From JBKECP01 sp047974765 (GTDB taxonomy: Bacteria > Pseudomonadota > Gammaproteobacteria > Pseudomonadales > Halieaceae): DNA of 64,000 bases. The translations under genes and the position numbers were made by a program. Under the pieces are notes generated by a model. That model searched no databases, was not told where the DNA came from, and saw only the letters and a program-made list of their open reading frames with translations. The stretch lies in contig JBKECP010000041.1 of NCBI GenBank assembly GCA_047974765.1, forward strand, positions 62,001 to 126,000. Direction: 5' to 3'. How positions within the stretch are numbered: position 1 is the stretch's first letter; every line of letters begins with the position of its first letter. Positions 28,049-36,634 of this stretch are shown here, piece by piece.

Positions 28049-29020
28049 TCAGTCGATGGTATACATCAATTGCCGCCGCAACTCAGCGGCCTTGCTTTTG
28101 AGACGGCGGATATTGTCCGGCCCCATCCGCAATAGCTGCTTTTGCAAAGGCGGCAGGGCTTCCAGTTCAGGGTCTGCATAGATATACATGACTGAAGGCC
28201 GGGCCAGTGCAATCGGCTCCTCGATCACTGGCGCAGACAAAATGCGGTCAAGTGTACGAATAACAGCATTGTCAAGATCATTGACCGGTAGACCAAGCTC
28301 ACCATAAGCCGTCTCATACAACGCACGCAAACGATGGAAACTGGCCGCCACGGCTTTTGCATTCAGCGCCAGCACAGCATCGACATAAATGTCGTAGCGC
28401 TGATAACCCTCAGGGTCCATATATACGCTGTCGCCTTGTTGTATTACCAAAAAAGCGCCGACAGGCGGGGTGAGAGGCAACAGCTTGCGCAACAGTACAC
28501 CGCGGGAACTGCCATCCACCAGCGCTACCAGCCGTGGCAGGAGCTGTTCGCCACTGGCAATACCGGCCAATTTGCCACCTGCACCCACAGCCTGTAATTG
28601 CTCGCGCATCAGTGCGTCGGCCTCAGCAGGTGCAGGCAAAACCACAGACTCCGATACCGCTGTCGGCATCTCTGCGGTCTCTGGCAAAGTCTCGGAGGTA
28701 ACAACAAGTCCGGGAATATCCTCAGTCGGTGGCAGCACTGGCTCAGACCGTGTGTGCTCCATCGCCGGTTCGGCGTGATATTGCTCACTATCATACCGGT
28801 CTGCATGATCCACAGAGGATTCCTCATCGCTGGTATAAAGCACGACAAAAATGGCCACAGCCAACAGTCCGGCCAGCAGGTGCAGCATCCGCTTACTGCG
28901 AGCTGCCGGTATACAGGCAGCATCAGGCATCTCCCGCCTGGCGATCATTACCTCATCCGGCCTGTCCACTGATAGTACATCATCGTTTTCGTGCTGTTCC
29001 AGGTCCGGCCCGGCCATCAT
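28049..29020 (-). CDS. DUF3014-family membrane-anchored protein
   Basis: Function unknown. The 323-residue protein has an acidic cytoplasmic N-terminus, one transmembrane helix near 45-63 (MLHLLAGLLAVAIFVVLYTS), a Pro/Glu/Thr-rich spacer to about residue 130, and then a conserved periplasmic DUF3014 region (for example LLRKLLPLTPPVGAF and YQRYDIYVDAVLALN). A 6-bp hairpin (CTGCCT / AGGCAG, 28029-28046) sits right behind the stop and may end transcription. Upstream, CCCGGGC-AA-GCCCGGG (29050-29065) lies in its leader. Confidence 0.8.
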   Translation of the reverse strand: MMAGPDLEQHENDDVLSVDRPDEVMIARREMPDAACIPAARSKRMLHLLAGLLAVAIFVVLYTSDEESSVDHADRYDSEQYHAEPAMEHTRSEPVLPPTEDIPGLVVTSETLPETAEMPTAVSESVVLPAPAEADALMREQLQAVGAGGKLAGIASGEQLLPRLVALVDGSSRGVLLRKLLPLTPPVGAFLVIQQGDSVYMDPEGYQRYDIYVDAVLALNAKAVAASFHRLRALYETAYGELGLPVNDLDNAVIRTLDRILSAPVIEEPIALARPSVMYIYADPELEALPPLQKQLLRMGPDNIRRLKSKAAELRRQLMYTID

Positions 29021-29288
29021 GTATCTCCTGTCTGCGTATTGTTCAGACTCCCGGGCAAGCCCGGGGTTCCTGTTTTATGTGTTAATCGTAATTTACAAGG
29101 TTTTGCAAACACAGTGCCGGGATCGGTCAATTGCAATGAACTCGACCATTGTATGCGGCGGCATCGTGCTAGGATGTTATCCTCTAATCAATAACATCAG
29201 CTGAATATACCTGTTCAGCCATAATCTGATTAACCCGATTAACCATAGCCTGATCCCTTCTGCACACAACCATCACGGAGTACAAGCC

Positions 29289-30143
29289 ATGACTGACAGC
29301 AAATCCTTCACATTCAAAGGTGCCGTTGTATGGATTACCGGTGCATCATCCGGTATTGGCGCGGCACTGGCCCAGGAGGCCGCTCGCCGGGGCGCAAAGC
29401 TGGTACTGTCCGCCCGCCGCGAAACCCAGTTACAGGCAGTCAAAAATAGCTGTATCGAAGCTGGCTGTGCTGGTGACAATATACTGGTATTGCCTCTGGA
29501 TGTAGAACAGCATGACAGTATGCCCGCCGCTGTCGAACGGGTTCACAACACCTTCGGTCACATTGATCTTCTGCTTAACAATGCAGGACTGTCTCAGCGC
29601 GCACTGTGTATAAATACTGACATGTCGGTTTATCGCAAACTGGTCGATGTTGATCTTCTGGGCCAGATTGCACTGACCAAGGCCGTACTGCCACTGATGA
29701 TTGCCCGCGGCAGCGGCACTATCTCGGTGACCGCCAGCGTGGCCGGCAAGATCGGCGCACCGCTGCGCACCGGCTATTGTGCCGTCAAACACGCGGTCAT
29801 GGGGTTTTTTGATGCACTGCGGGTGGAAGTGGCTCATCAGGGTATTAATGTTATTACCATCGTGCCCGGTTCCATCCGTACCGATGTGGCCCGCAATGCC
29901 ATGATGGGTGACGGCTCCATCCATGGCGAATCAGACGAAGCTATTGAAGCCGGCATGGATGTTGACGATTGTGCCCGCGTTATTGCTGACGGGATGGCCG
30001 CAGGAGTAGAGGAAATTGAAGTTGGCACTGGTCCGGAAATGCAGTTGCTGGGCATGAAGCGCAATGACCCTGTAGCCACCTTCCGGCTGCTGGAAAAAAC
30101 AGCCGCCGATCTGATGCAACGCAAAACCATCAAAGTCGACTAG
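29289..30143 (+). CDS. Short-chain dehydrogenase/reductase
   Basis: A 284-residue classical SDR. It has the cofactor loop TGASSGIG at 17-24, NNAG at 97-100, the active-site serine near 148-150 (SVTASVAG) and Tyr163/Lys167 in YCAVK. The Arg-Arg pair after the second strand (SARRE) suggests NADP preference. It resembles DHRS7-like membrane-associated SDRs, but the substrate is unknown. It stands alone with its own terminator downstream (30188-30214). Confidence 0.85.
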   Translation: MTDSKSFTFKGAVVWITGASSGIGAALAQEAARRGAKLVLSARRETQLQAVKNSCIEAGCAGDNILVLPLDVEQHDSMPAAVERVHNTFGHIDLLLNNAGLSQRALCINTDMSVYRKLVDVDLLGQIALTKAVLPLMIARGSGTISVTASVAGKIGAPLRTGYCAVKHAVMGFFDALRVEVAHQGINVITIVPGSIRTDVARNAMMGDGSIHGESDEAIEAGMDVDDCARVIADGMAAGVEEIEVGTGPEMQLLGMKRNDPVATFRLLEKTAADLMQRKTIKVD

Positions 30144-30187
30144 CTGACAGCGTTGCAGACAGGAACCTGCCTATAGTTAAAGTGTCT

Positions 30188-30214
30188 GCCTGCTGACAGG
30201 CGTTTGTTTTGTTT
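30188..30214 (+). terminator. Rho-independent terminator of the SDR gene
   Basis: A 5-bp stem GCCTG / CAGGC with loop CTGA, followed directly by GTTTGTTTTGTTT, 44 bases past the SDR stop. Confidence 0.65.
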
Positions 30215-30293
30215 CAAATTTACAGGCAGGTGCAGATAAATACCGCTAACTCGCCACTGCACTTTGAGTATATCCCTAATCAGAGGATTCTTC

Positions 30294-31877
30294 ATGAGAA
30301 CAATCTTTGTAATAGCCATACTGATGCTGTCCGTCAGTACCTTTGCAGAAACAAGCGTTTTTGATGAAACCGTTGTTGAGCGTAAAAACTGGGAGCCAGC
30401 CATTCCACGCCCGCAACAGGAAAACATAGCCACCACCAAACTTAAAAATCTGGAACAAAAACACGGCAAAAAGCCCAATATTCTGATTTTTTTGGTTGAC
30501 GATATGGGCTGGGGGGATCCAGGTGTCTACGGCGGCGGTACCACTATAGGCGCCCCTACACCAAACATAGACAAACTGGCTCTTGAAGGCCTGCGTCTGA
30601 CGTCAATGTATTCGCAGCCCACCTGCACCTCTTCCCGTGCCGCCATGATGACTGGTCGCCTGCCCATTCGCAGTGGACTGATCAGACCCATACTGACCGG
30701 TGACAAAGTCAGCAAAAACCCCTGGAAAATTGAAGTATCCCAGGCAAAGCTGCTCTCCAAAGCGGGTTACAGTACGGCCTTGATTGGCAAGTGGCATGTT
30801 GGTGAAGCCGAAGGCATGCTGCCGCATGAGGTAGGTTTTGATTACTTTTTTGGCCTGCCCTCAGTTCAATCTGACTACACCCAATTTATGGTTGAGCGCC
30901 AGTACTCTGACATGATCAATAATCCCGGGCTTGCCAGCATGGCTTTCAAGCTGCGCCCTGAAGGTTTGATCAAGGGCAAAAAAGGAGGTCAGCGTGAAGT
31001 TGGTTATCCGATGAAAACCGTTGACGATATAGCCATGATCGATCAGGTGCTCAAGGATGAATCCATAAAATTCCTCGAACAATCTATTGATGCAGATAAA
31101 CCATTTTTCCTGGTTCATGCATTTTCTAAAATTCACAATGACAATTACGTTGCACCCCAATACAAAGGGGCCAGCCCGGCAGCCATGCCGGTGCGGGACG
31201 CCACAGTGGAAGTTGACGCCATAACCGGAGAAATTGTCGCTCTGCTGGAAGAAAAGGGTGTACTGGAAGATACTTTTATCTTTTTCACCTCTGACAACGG
31301 CGCCAACGAAGATACCTGGCCTGACAGTGGCTATCACCCCTGGCGGGGCGGAAAAGGCACAACCTGGGAAGGTGGTGTGCGTGTTCCCGGCATCGCCTAC
31401 TGGAAGGGCACTATCGAACCGGGGCAGGTGAACAATGGCCTGATGGATTTGACTGACCTGTATATGACATCGTTGCGACTGGGTGGCGTGCTGGATGAAC
31501 TGCCAGAGAACCTTTATTACGACGGTATTGACCAGACCGCCTTCTTATTGGCAAAAGACGGGCAATCCCGCAGGCAGGTGGTTTATATGTGGAGTCGTGG
31601 CGATTTTTGTGCCCTGCGCTGGCGCGACTATAAAGTACACGTCAAGGTTTTTGATACCCCCGATGTACGACGCAATATTGACGCATCCTTTCTTCAGGAT
31701 ATCGGTACATCACCCTGGGTCTTTAACCTGAACATGGACCCCAAGGAAATGTCGAGCTCGGGCCACCAATACTTTGAGTGGGGCCTGCCCCAGGTCAACA
31801 AGTTCATGCAGTCCCACTTCGGGACCATGAAAAAATATCCCAATACCAATATTGGCCTGGGTCTGGCGATCGACTAA
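30294..31877 (+). CDS. Secreted arylsulfatase-type sulfatase
   Basis: Hydrolyses sulfate esters in the periplasm or outside the cell. The 527-residue precursor has a signal peptide (MRTIFVIAILMLSVSTFA). The metal-binding Asp pair is in FLVDDMGWGD (69-70). The formylglycine motif C-T-S-S-R with AAMMTGR places the modified cysteine at residue 111. GKWHVG, SDNGANED and the Lys of GGKGTTWEGG also match. A Cys-type sulfatase needs a formylglycine-generating enzyme, not seen here. The Shine-Dalgarno AGAGGA precedes the ATG. The substrate is unknown. Confidence 0.92.
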   Translation: MRTIFVIAILMLSVSTFAETSVFDETVVERKNWEPAIPRPQQENIATTKLKNLEQKHGKKPNILIFLVDDMGWGDPGVYGGGTTIGAPTPNIDKLALEGLRLTSMYSQPTCTSSRAAMMTGRLPIRSGLIRPILTGDKVSKNPWKIEVSQAKLLSKAGYSTALIGKWHVGEAEGMLPHEVGFDYFFGLPSVQSDYTQFMVERQYSDMINNPGLASMAFKLRPEGLIKGKKGGQREVGYPMKTVDDIAMIDQVLKDESIKFLEQSIDADKPFFLVHAFSKIHNDNYVAPQYKGASPAAMPVRDATVEVDAITGEIVALLEEKGVLEDTFIFFTSDNGANEDTWPDSGYHPWRGGKGTTWEGGVRVPGIAYWKGTIEPGQVNNGLMDLTDLYMTSLRLGGVLDELPENLYYDGIDQTAFLLAKDGQSRRQVVYMWSRGDFCALRWRDYKVHVKVFDTPDVRRNIDASFLQDIGTSPWVFNLNMDPKEMSSSGHQYFEWGLPQVNKFMQSHFGTMKKYPNTNIGLGLAID

Positions 31878-31920
31878 AACGGCACCAACCCGGATAATAC
31901 CGGGATACATGCAACAACAG

Positions 31921-31958
31921 CCCATTAATCCGGCAGTGTCACCTGTCGGATTAATGGG
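31921..31958. terminator. Long perfect stem between convergent sulfatase and xdhC genes
   Basis: CCCATTAATCCG / CGGATTAATGGG is a perfect 12-bp inverted repeat with a 14-base loop, centred between the two convergent genes. No T-run follows on either side. It is probably a shared transcript-end hairpin protecting both mRNAs, or a site for factor-assisted termination. Confidence 0.5.
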
Positions 31959-31967
31959 TACCCACCA

Positions 31968-32969
31968 TCAAAGTGTTACCTCTTGCTGACGGGCCTTGGC
32001 GATGGCAACCGACAGGCCAGCTGGTAATTTCACACTATTTTTTACGGCCAGAATTTCCGCCATGACACTAACAGCAATTTCTGCCGGCGTCCTGCTGCCG
32101 ATATAAAGACCTACCGGAGCACGCAGCGATGCCAGCGACGCTTCGGTCTCACCAAAATATTGGATAAAACGTCGCCTGCGACTGTCGGTATTACGGCGCG
32201 ACCCAATAGCACCGACATAAAAAGCCGGGCTGTGCAGCGCCTCAAGCAGAGCCAGATCGTCCAGTTTAGGATCGTGACTGAGCGCCACTACACAGGTATG
32301 CCGATCAGGTGCCAGACTCACTACGGCATCATCCGGCATCTGCCGGATAATGCTGACGCCCGCCACCGACCAACCATCAATATAATCCCTGCGAGGATCG
32401 CAAACCGTTACCGCAAAATTATTAAACAAAGCCATAGTTGCCAGATATTCTGCCAATATACCGGCACCAATAATTAACAGACGATACTGGGGTCCCAGTG
32501 TCGTGATCAGTTTTTTACCGTCATAAAACAGTGCCTTTGGCTCTGTCAACGCCTGCACATTCACCACACCGGAGTCACAATCAATACTGCGCTGCATCAG
32601 CTGACCAGCTTCCAGCTGACACACCAGCGTATCCAGTAAAACCCTGTCCGGTTGAAATTCCAGCAGTAACTCAAGGGTGCCACCGCAGGGCAAGCCAAAA
32701 CGATGGGCTTCATCGGCATTGACACCATAACGTCTCAAAACAGGCCTGCCCGGCTGAATATTATTGCGGTACTGATGGATTAAGTCCTCTTCAATACAGC
32801 CACCCGAAACGGAGCCTTCACAACGGCCATCGGCCCGCAACACCATCATCGAACCCGCAGGCCGGGGCGATGAACCCCATGTTTTGACAACAGTCACCAG
32901 CAATAGATGATGGCCAGCCATGTGCCAGTCCCGGGCTGATCGCAGTACACGCAAGTCTGTGCTGTCCAT
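31968..32969 (-). CDS. XdhC/CoxI-family molybdoenzyme maturation protein
   Basis: A 333-residue protein that, by analogy with Rhodobacter XdhC, binds molybdenum cofactor, supports its sulfuration and inserts it into a hydroxylase. The N-terminal XdhC/CoxI part has GSVSGGCIEEDL. The C-terminal Rossmann part starts LLIIGAGILAEYLA (about 163-176) and contains YVGAIGSRRNTDSRRR. It is the last gene of the operon iorA-like, iorB-like, mocA-like, xdhC-like (15 bases after mocA), so its client is very likely the encoded hydroxylase. Confidence 0.9.
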   Translation of the reverse strand: MDSTDLRVLRSARDWHMAGHHLLLVTVVKTWGSSPRPAGSMMVLRADGRCEGSVSGGCIEEDLIHQYRNNIQPGRPVLRRYGVNADEAHRFGLPCGGTLELLLEFQPDRVLLDTLVCQLEAGQLMQRSIDCDSGVVNVQALTEPKALFYDGKKLITTLGPQYRLLIIGAGILAEYLATMALFNNFAVTVCDPRRDYIDGWSVAGVSIIRQMPDDAVVSLAPDRHTCVVALSHDPKLDDLALLEALHSPAFYVGAIGSRRNTDSRRRRFIQYFGETEASLASLRAPVGLYIGSRTPAEIAVSVMAEILAVKNSVKLPAGLSVAIAKARQQEVTL

Positions 32970-32984
32970 TTTTCTACCTGAACA

Positions 32985-33599
32985 CTATGTTTTATCTATC
33001 GAAAAACTTGTCCTCAGCATTGATTCAGCCCGCTGCAAATCAGCCGGTGTATCAATATCCATGGCAATACCCGGATCATTCACAGCCAGGGAATACAGCT
33101 GGCCAAGCCGTTGGTACTTGCGCACAACGGCAGAAGCACCGACATCACCGCACAATGCCAGCAAATCTGCCTGGCAGGCAGCGCCAAAACCGACGGGATG
33201 ACCCCGCCGCCCCTGCCACCTTGGCAGCACTACGGTATGTGACAGCAAGCTCCTGGCCACCTGCTTTAACGTGTGCGAACTGATCAGGGGTAAATCCCCT
33301 GGCAGGATCAACCAACCCGCTGCCTCTGCGGTTGCGGCAACACCCCGTGCAATCGAGTCGCCCATGCCATCAGCCCTCATACCATCAGACAAGACATCGG
33401 TAGCAGGCCGAACAACATGAAAAGGCAGCCCGGCTTTGACCACACGCTTTAAAACGTGCTCCAGTACAGGGACACCGGCCAAGGGGGCATCGAGTTTATG
33501 GCTTGCTCCACCTGCCTGCCGGTAACGCTCTCCCCTGCCAGCAGCCAGTACAATAACAGCCGCCCCCGGCCTTTTTATCGACGCACTGTCAATAATCAA
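32985..33599 (-). CDS. MocA-like molybdenum cofactor cytidylyltransferase (NTP transferase)
   Basis: Likely transfers CMP to molybdopterin to give the MCD cofactor used by bacterial hydroxylases. The 204-residue protein has the nucleotidyltransferase loop VIVLAAGRGERYRQAGG, the metal-site region LILPGDLPLI and the late segment GHPVGFG. I start at a TTG overlapping the iorB-like stop (TTGA) with AAGG upstream, giving normal family length; a farther TTG start is possible. Its place between the catalytic subunit and xdhC supports a dedicated cofactor role. Confidence 0.85.
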   Translation of the reverse strand: MIIDSASIKRPGAAVIVLAAGRGERYRQAGGASHKLDAPLAGVPVLEHVLKRVVKAGLPFHVVRPATDVLSDGMRADGMGDSIARGVAATAEAAGWLILPGDLPLISSHTLKQVARSLLSHTVVLPRWQGRRGHPVGFGAACQADLLALCGDVGASAVVRKYQRLGQLYSLAVNDPGIAMDIDTPADLQRAESMLRTSFSIDKT

Positions 33600-35881
33600 A
33601 GCACCTTGCGCACAGGCAGGTTGCGAATGCGCTTGCCAGTAGCAGCAAAAATCGCATTGCAAAGTGCGGGCGCTACCGGTGGCACTGGTGGCTCACCCAC
33701 GCCACCCGGTGGCAGAGTGTGGTCGTTATTTACCAGGTGAGTGCGAATGATTTTTGGCGAAACATGATGACGCAAGACTTCATAGTCATGAAAATTGCTT
33801 TGTTTGACGCGGCCTTTTTCGAAGCTGATTTCACTACACAACGCCAGGCTCAACCCCATAATGGCTCCACCTTCAAGCTGAGCCCGGATACGCTCAGGCT
33901 TGATCTGTGGCCCACAATCAATTGCCATATCCACCGCCAACACCTCAACCCCGCCCTGCTCATCAACAGCAACTTCAATAGCACAGGCGGTATAGCTCAT
34001 AAAACTGTAACAAAAGGCCAACCCCAGCCCCCGGCCTGCGGGTAGTGTTCGCCCCCAGCCTGCACCATCGGCAACTGCTTCAATAACTCCGCGCAAACGA
34101 CCCGTATCATAGGGATAACGCTCAGGAGACTCATCATAGTTCCAGTTATCAGCCATCGTTCCCGGATCAATTTTGCGCTCCGGGCCAATCAGCTCAAGTG
34201 CAAAATCCTTATGATCCCGACCAGCGCGATGAGCCAGCTCGGCAATAAAACACTGGGCGGCAAAGGCGTGGGGAATATTGGCCACCGAGCGAAACCAGCC
34301 AATACGCGCATGTGCAGGCACAGCTGCCGTTTCAACCCGCACATGGGGAATACGATAAGGCATGTTGATAGCCGACATGGCCGATTCAAAAATCTGCTGT
34401 CCCTGTGCACCCTCACGAAACAGTGCCCCGATAGTGGGCGAGGCACTGCGATGCAGCCAGGACTGTACGACGCCTCTGCCATCCATGACCGCTTCCAGGC
34501 GCTCTACTGAGACCGTATGCAGATAATCGTGACGAATATCATCATCGCGGGTCCACAACAGCTTGACCGGTGTACCCTCGGGCATGGCGCGGGCAACAAT
34601 CGTTGCCTCATCCACAAAATCCGGCTTGGACTTGCGACCAAAACCACCGCCAAGCAACAGAATGTTCACTTTAACCTGTTCGATACCAACTCCCAGGCGG
34701 TCCGCCACGGCCTTTTGAGCAGCACCGGCGTCCTGCACGGAAGTCCACACTTCAGCGCGCTCTTTTTCAAGTCGCACCGTTGCCACCGGCGGCTCCATCG
34801 TGGCATGCGCCACATGTGGCGCATAGTACTGTGCCACCAACCGGGCACTGTCATCAGTTTGCGCCCACACTTGCGACACATCACCTTCATTGCGAACGAT
34901 CCGTCCAGGACGAAGCACAGCCTCTTCCAGAGTCTGACGATAGTCGGCAGAATCGTAACCGGCATTGGCACCGCCGTCCCATTCAATAGCCAGCAAATCC
35001 CGCCCCTTGATTGCCGCCCAGGTATTGCTGGCCACTACCGCTACACCACCGAGTGGTAAAAACCGTGGTGGCGCTTCATAAGGTGGCATCCTGACGACTT
35101 TCAAGACGCCGGGTACAGCCAGTGTCTTGTCTGCATTAAAACTGCGCAACTGACCACCCAGCACCGGTGGCCGCGCTATTACGGCATAGACCATACCGGG
35201 CAGGTGGGCATCCATGCCGTAACGTGCCTCTCCCTTGCCAATTGCCTCCAGATCGAACAAACGCACCAGATCTTTGCCGATATAGCGATATTCACTCTTG
35301 TCCTTCAGCCTGAGCGCACCGCCTTTGGGCACAGGCTGACTGGCAGCCGCCTGCGCCAGCTCACCATAACCAAGACGGCGACCGCTGGCCTCATGCAAAA
35401 CTTCATGCTGAGCCGCTTTCACCTGCGCCACCGGCACCGACCAGTGCTCGGCAGCGGCCGCTTCCAGCATTTGACGAGCTGCCGCACCCACTCGCCGCAT
35501 CGGCATCAAAAAGTGCCGCATACTGCGCGAGCCATCCACATTCTGATTGCCATAGCGACCTTCATTCGCCTCGGCCTGCACTACCGTTACCCGCTCCCAC
35601 AGAGCTTCCATCTCATCGGCCACGACCATTGGCAAGCTGGTGCGCACACCCGTTCCCATTTCGGCCCGATGAGCAACAATAGTCACGGTGCCATCATCAG
35701 CGATGGACACAAATACCAGCGGGTCATCCACGGTACCTCCGGGCATGGCATCGGCACCGTATTTTCTGCCCGGCTCTTCGGCAGCCCAGGCCGTGCTGAC
35801 CAAACCTCTGGCGCTAACAACCAGTGCCAATGCACCGGCACTGCCCTGCAAAAAACGACGACGTGACAGCTCAGCATTCAT
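33596..35881 (-). CDS. Molybdopterin-binding subunit of an IorB/xanthine-oxidase-family hydroxylase
   Basis: Large catalytic subunit (761 residues) of a periplasm-facing molybdenum hydroxylase. The N-terminal twin-arginine signal SRRRFLQGS means export after folding together with its cofactor. Family landmarks include LLLGGGFGRK and the catalytic glutamate in GVGEPPVPP (about Glu730). It resembles isoquinoline 1-oxidoreductase beta and related aldehyde dehydrogenases; the real substrate is unknown. It overlaps the [2Fe-2S] subunit gene by ATGA. No FAD subunit is present, so electrons probably go to a cytochrome or quinone. Confidence 0.9.
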   Translation of the reverse strand: MNAELSRRRFLQGSAGALALVVSARGLVSTAWAAEEPGRKYGADAMPGGTVDDPLVFVSIADDGTVTIVAHRAEMGTGVRTSLPMVVADEMEALWERVTVVQAEANEGRYGNQNVDGSRSMRHFLMPMRRVGAAARQMLEAAAAEHWSVPVAQVKAAQHEVLHEASGRRLGYGELAQAAASQPVPKGGALRLKDKSEYRYIGKDLVRLFDLEAIGKGEARYGMDAHLPGMVYAVIARPPVLGGQLRSFNADKTLAVPGVLKVVRMPPYEAPPRFLPLGGVAVVASNTWAAIKGRDLLAIEWDGGANAGYDSADYRQTLEEAVLRPGRIVRNEGDVSQVWAQTDDSARLVAQYYAPHVAHATMEPPVATVRLEKERAEVWTSVQDAGAAQKAVADRLGVGIEQVKVNILLLGGGFGRKSKPDFVDEATIVARAMPEGTPVKLLWTRDDDIRHDYLHTVSVERLEAVMDGRGVVQSWLHRSASPTIGALFREGAQGQQIFESAMSAINMPYRIPHVRVETAAVPAHARIGWFRSVANIPHAFAAQCFIAELAHRAGRDHKDFALELIGPERKIDPGTMADNWNYDESPERYPYDTGRLRGVIEAVADGAGWGRTLPAGRGLGLAFCYSFMSYTACAIEVAVDEQGGVEVLAVDMAIDCGPQIKPERIRAQLEGGAIMGLSLALCSEISFEKGRVKQSNFHDYEVLRHHVSPKIIRTHLVNNDHTLPPGGVGEPPVPPVAPALCNAIFAATGKRIRNLPVRKVL

Positions 35882-36351
35882 TGTTCATCTCCCTGCGCCA
35901 ACACATCAGCAGCCTGATCAATCGCTGCACGAATTCGCACATAGGTACCACAGCGACAAATATTGCCACTCATGGCATCATTAATTGCTTTATCCGAAGG
36001 TGCAGCGGTGGTTTTAAGCAGACTCACCGCCGACATAATTTGCCCGGCCTGGCAGTAACCACACTGGGCGACATTATTTTCTATCCATGCCTGCTGCACC
36101 ACCTGGCCAACGGCGTCATCCTGCATACCCTCAATAGTAGAAATCGCCCGCCCGGATACAGCCGATACCGGAGTGACGCAGGAGCGAATCGGTACGCCAT
36201 CCATATGTACAGTGCAGGCACCACACAGGGACATACCACATCCAAATTTAGTGCCTGTCATACCCAGCTCATCGCGTAACACCCACAACAAAGGTGTATC
36301 GTCAGCGGCACTGATCTTATGTGCATGACCATTAATCATTATTTGTTTCAC
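35878..36351 (-). CDS. [2Fe-2S] subunit of the IorA-type molybdenum hydroxylase
   Basis: A 157-residue electron-transfer subunit with two [2Fe-2S] sites. A plant-ferredoxin cluster has Cys38, Cys43, Cys46 and Cys58 (CGMSLCGAC...C). A helical-domain cluster has Cys97, Cys100, Cys132 and Cys134 (CGYC...CRC). The start is GTG with GGGAG upstream; an upstream in-frame ATG adds a 28-residue extension not found in the family. It carries no signal and would be exported by hitch-hiking with the Tat-tagged partner. It leads the four-gene operon. Confidence 0.92.
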   Translation of the reverse strand: MKQIMINGHAHKISAADDTPLLWVLRDELGMTGTKFGCGMSLCGACTVHMDGVPIRSCVTPVSAVSGRAISTIEGMQDDAVGQVVQQAWIENNVAQCGYCQAGQIMSAVSLLKTTAAPSDKAINDAMSGNICRCGTYVRIRAAIDQAADVLAQGDEQ

Positions 36352-36376
36352 AGCAATCTCCCTTGATCTGTGAATA

Positions 36377-36390
36377 CAGAATTTATTCTG
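36377..36390. repeat. Palindrome in the promoter region of the hydroxylase operon
   Basis: CAGAAT-TT-ATTCTG is a perfect 6-2-6 palindrome 26 bases before the [2Fe-2S] subunit start. It may be an operator. Between 36391 and 36634 I see only AT-rich promoter-like DNA shared with the divergent pta gene. Confidence 0.35.
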
Positions 36391-36634
36391 CTGTCTATGT
36401 TTTATTAAGCCGACAATATGAATTGTCTGCTTCATGGCTGCAACAGCTCTTTTATTTCAACAATTTATTCCAACCATGAACCCAATATGCAAAACTGCAA
36501 AAAGTTAGTTTTATATCCCTATTTATTTATCAGATACCCTGATAATAAATGCCAAACTACGTCAGGAAAGACGGAGAGGCAATAGCACATATTTTCACTT
36601 TATACTTGTTGTTTTCGGGAAGAGAGCGGTAAAC

